From Lunatibacter salilacus (GTDB lineage Bacteria; Bacteroidota; Bacteroidia; Cytophagales; Cyclobacteriaceae): a stretch of 64,000 nucleotides of DNA. A program made the position numbers and the translations under genes. Within the stretch, counting starts at the first letter, position 1, and each line of letters begins with the position of its first letter. The notes below the pieces were generated by a model, which made no database searches, was not told the origin of the DNA, and saw only the letters and a list, made by a program, of their open reading frames with translations. The stretch is taken from NCBI RefSeq assembly GCF_009797935.1, contig NZ_VOLC01000005.1:1-64000 (forward strand). The letters are read 5' to 3'. This document shows, piece after piece, positions 61,372 through 64,000 of this stretch.

Positions 61372-64000
61372 ATGAAAAATGAACACCAGTGGCACCATTT
61401 AGAAATTGAAAAGGTAGCGGATTTACTAAAGGTCCATATCCATAGGGGACTTGATTCGGAGGAAGCACATAAACGAATCGAAACCTACGGAAAAAACAGC
61501 ATCACCCCCAAAGAAAAACAATCCGCCTTTATACGCTTTTTGCTGCAGTTCCATCAACCTTTGATTTATATTCTGCTTGCCGCAACGGTGGTGACCATTT
61601 TCTTGGAGGAGTATATCGATTCAGCTGTTATTTTTGCTGTCGTTTTGGTCAATGCCATTATTGGGTTTATACAAGAATCCAAGGCATTAAGGGCAATCAA
61701 TGCCCTGTCCAAACAAATGACTGCAAAAGCTACCGTCCTCCGCCAAGGAAAAAAGCATGAAATAGATGCCGCAGAACTTGTGCCGGGAGACATTGTAATT
61801 TTAAAGTCAGGCGATAAGATCCCTGCTGACATTCGGTTGTTTGAAGTCAGGGACTTGAAAGTTGATGAGTCCGCGTTGACGGGTGAATCAGTAGCCGTGG
61901 AGAAACAAACCGATCCAGTACCTGAGGAAAATTTAATAGGCGACAGGTTTTCCGTGGGATTTTCATCAACAAACATCACCTATGGCCAAGGCAAAGGAAT
62001 AGTCGTGGCAACAGGGGATGATACGCAGGTAGGAGAAATCCAGCAGTCGATTGCCAGTGCCGAGGATTTAGAGACACCACTGACCAAAAAAATAGCGTCT
62101 TTCAGCCGCCTCCTACTTTGGGTGATTTTAGGCCTCGCAGGAATAGTTATAGTTATAGGATTTTTACGTGGGGAATCTTTTGGTGATATTTTCATGGTCT
62201 CCGTAGCCCTTGCAGTCGGGTCGATTCCTGAAGGATTACCTGTTGCCGTTACGATTATGCTAGCCTTGGGAGTTTCCAAAATGGCAAAAAGAAAGGCTAT
62301 CATCCGAAAGTTGGTTGCTGTGGAGACCTTAGGCAGCACCAATGTCATCTGTTCCGATAAAACCGGTACGTTGACGGAAAATCAAATGACAGTGCAACAG
62401 CTTTTCGATGGGGAAAGGTTTTTTACTGTAACAGGTCTAGGATATAACCCAGAAGGCAAAATTAAACTCGAAGATTCTACAATTCATCCGGAGTCCTTCT
62501 TGGCACTCTCGCTTTGTCTCAAAGCGGGTGCACTATGTAACGATAGCCTCCTCAAAAAGAAGGAAGGATTTTGGGTAATTGAAGGTGATCCCACAGAAGG
62601 GGCTTTATTAGTATCAGCGCAAAAAGGAAATTATAGTCTAGAAAAACTTGAGGAAAAATACCCTCGAATTAGTACCATCCCCTTTGAATCCGAATACCAG
62701 TACATGGCCACCTTACACGGTGGGGAGGAGCACATCCTGTTTATAAAAGGTGCAGCGGAGGCTCTGCTGGAAAGGTGCTCGCAGCGTTACAACTCCACCG
62801 ACGATCTGATAGCATTGGATAAAGACGCCATCTTATCCTGCGTTGAGAAAATGGCGGAAAAAGGTCTACGTGTTTTGGCATTTGCCATAAAAAAGCCATG
62901 CAAAGAATTGAAGGAACTTAGCCACACGGATACAGCTTCTGATCTGATATTTTTGGGGTTACAGGGAATGATTGATCCGCCGAGAAAGGAAGTTATTGAA
63001 GCTGTGGCTCTATGCCAAAAGGCGGGCATAGACGTGAAAATGATAACCGGAGATCATGCGTTGACTGCCGCAACGATTGCCGCAGAAATCGGGCTAGAAG
63101 GAAAGAAAACAGGCACCAAACTGGTTGCGATCACCGGGAAAGAACTTCAGCAACTTGACGACGATTCTTTTTCCAAAACGGCCAATTCGGTAGCTGTGTT
63201 TGCAAGAGTTTCTCCTGATCAAAAACTAAGGCTGGTAAAAGCACTACAGGGTAAAGGGAAAATTGTGGCTATGACAGGAGACGGAGTAAACGACGGTCCA
63301 GCACTCAAACAGGCTAATATTGGGGTTGCCATGGGCATTACCGGAACAGACGTAGCCAAAGATGCTTCTGACATGGTGCTGACAGACGACAATTTTTCTT
63401 CCATTGAAGGCGCTGTCGAAGAGGGGCGTGGCGTTTTCGATAACCTTACAAAATTTATCGCATGGACACTTCCAACCAATCTAGGTGAGGGATTGGTGAT
63501 TTTGGCGGCAGTCCTTATTGGCGTCCAATTACCTATTTTACCCGTGCAATTACTTTGGATCAATATGACTACAGCCATATTCTTAGGCTTGATGTTGGCA
63601 TTTGAGCCTAAAGAACCGGGAATTATGGACAGACCTCCACGGCCTGCGGATCTCCCCATTCTGACAAGGGATTTAATCATGCGCACCATATTGGTCGGCA
63701 TTCTGATGATGGGCGCTGCTTTTGGGCTTTATTTGTACGAAGTCAAATCCCTGGGGCATTCATTTTCCTACGGCCAAACAGTAGCTACCACCGTCTTTGT
63801 CATGTTGGAATCTGCCTATTTGCTGAATTGCCGCTCCCTGGTCCGGCCCCTCAAGGATATTGGTTTCTTTTCGAATGTGTGGATTTATGTGGGGATTGCT
63901 GGGATGCTGTTTTTCCAACTGCTGTTTGTATATTCACCTTGGATGAATACCTTGTTTAGTTCCACTCCCCTGGAACTTAATTCCTGGCTACGGATTTTAG
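61372..64000 (+). CDS. P-type cation-transporting ATPase (P2 type), partial at the window end
   Basis: A frame opens at ATG 61372 and is still open at 64000 (over 876 residues). The actuator motif TGES is at residues 170-173, the transmembrane PEGLP at 286-290, the phosphorylation site is Asp329 in DKTGTLT, and the hinge is G636-DGVND641. The N-terminal region (HHLEIEKVADLLKVHIHRGL) is the usual cation ATPase lead. The PEGLP motif and length fit P2A/P2B-like Ca2+ or Na+/K+-type pumps rather than heavy metal or K+ (Kdp) types. It moves a cation across the inner membrane using ATP. No other gene shares its orientation nearby. The C-terminal helices are partly outside the window. Confidence 0.93.
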   Translation, partial: MKNEHQWHHLEIEKVADLLKVHIHRGLDSEEAHKRIETYGKNSITPKEKQSAFIRFLLQFHQPLIYILLAATVVTIFLEEYIDSAVIFAVVLVNAIIGFIQESKALRAINALSKQMTAKATVLRQGKKHEIDAAELVPGDIVILKSGDKIPADIRLFEVRDLKVDESALTGESVAVEKQTDPVPEENLIGDRFSVGFSSTNITYGQGKGIVVATGDDTQVGEIQQSIASAEDLETPLTKKIASFSRLLLWVILGLAGIVIVIGFLRGESFGDIFMVSVALAVGSIPEGLPVAVTIMLALGVSKMAKRKAIIRKLVAVETLGSTNVICSDKTGTLTENQMTVQQLFDGERFFTVTGLGYNPEGKIKLEDSTIHPESFLALSLCLKAGALCNDSLLKKKEGFWVIEGDPTEGALLVSAQKGNYSLEKLEEKYPRISTIPFESEYQYMATLHGGEEHILFIKGAAEALLERCSQRYNSTDDLIALDKDAILSCVEKMAEKGLRVLAFAIKKPCKELKELSHTDTASDLIFLGLQGMIDPPRKEVIEAVALCQKAGIDVKMITGDHALTAATIAAEIGLEGKKTGTKLVAITGKELQQLDDDSFSKTANSVAVFARVSPDQKLRLVKALQGKGKIVAMTGDGVNDGPALKQANIGVAMGITGTDVAKDASDMVLTDDNFSSIEGAVEEGRGVFDNLTKFIAWTLPTNLGEGLVILAAVLIGVQLPILPVQLLWINMTTAIFLGLMLAFEPKEPGIMDRPPRPADLPILTRDLIMRTILVGILMMGAAFGLYLYEVKSLGHSFSYGQTVATTVFVMLESAYLLNCRSLVRPLKDIGFFSNVWIYVGIAGMLFFQLLFVYSPWMNTLFSSTPLELNSWLRIL

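Overview
The window looks like chromosomal DNA of a Bacteroidota, most likely the order Cytophagales (a Cyclobacteriaceae-type genome). Reasons: few Shine-Dalgarno sites, TAnnTTTG/TTTG-type promoters, a CarboxypepD_reg-like TonB receptor, a TPR-HisKA_2 kinase with a LytTR regulator, a PUR-alpha-like DUF3276 protein and many short secreted proteins ending their signal peptide in AQ or SQ. This is inference from gene style; there is no rRNA or other phylogenetic marker. I recognised no tRNA, rRNA or CRISPR array.

Layout. (1) 1-2340: an IS91-family unit, a short tyrosine recombinase overlapping a HUH (Y2) transposase. (2) 2355-5245: a run of four integron-type attC sites separating three complete gene cassettes (secreted protein; DUF4259 protein; HigB/HigA-like toxin-antitoxin) and the start of a fourth (broken KilA-N gene). 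In each complete cassette the R'' box of its attC is the exact reverse complement of the cassette's own first 9-10 bases, as expected for excised and reinserted cassettes. No integron integrase is visible, so the array is CALIN-like. A fifth, damaged attC-like copy lies alone at 38.5 kb on the other strand. (3) 6258-7515: a decayed group II intron. (4) 7.5-17 kb: a scrapyard of accessory genes and remnants: an acyltransferase, an Arr rifampin ADP-ribosyltransferase, MepB, a DJ-1 protein, and a partly duplicated set of DJ-1, DHFR-like and MepB fragments, with ParS/RES toxin-antitoxin remains.

(5) 17-31 kb: mostly ordinary single genes: DUF3276-HTH protein, DinB/MDMPI-like protein, sulfatase, two-component system, SnoaL-like proteins, TonB receptor, alcohol dehydrogenase, diheme cytochrome c. 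(6) 31.9-36.3 kb: a sulfur-handling cluster (MBL-rhodanese persulfide dioxygenase-like enzyme, DASS/RCK anion permease, split YeeE/YedE pair). (7) 36-41 kb: ThuA-like protein, UlaG-like hydrolase, zinc dehydrogenase. (8) 41.5-44.6 kb: a defence/addiction patch: an unusual FTCD_C-like plus ImmA/IrrE (M78) fusion with a late frameshift, then an MqsR-like toxin with an MqsA-Panacea antitoxin whose upstream palindrome matches the classical MqsA operator.

(9) 44.6-56.9 kb, minus strand: an electron-transfer locus: HEPN-like protein, a very long (1635 aa) pyruvate:ferredoxin oxidoreductase with a fused ferredoxin-like tail, rnfC-D-G-E-A, a small NqrM-like Cys-rich membrane protein, a ferredoxin-NADP reductase and rnfB. 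Together these could carry electrons from a 2-oxoacid through a fused ferredoxin to NAD+ (Rnf, with ion pumping) or NADP+ (reductase). An FNR/CRP-type half-perfect box lies upstream. (10) 57.7-64 kb: MscS channel, lipoprotein, SGNH-like hydrolase, a small secreted protein and a P2-type cation ATPase that runs off the window end.
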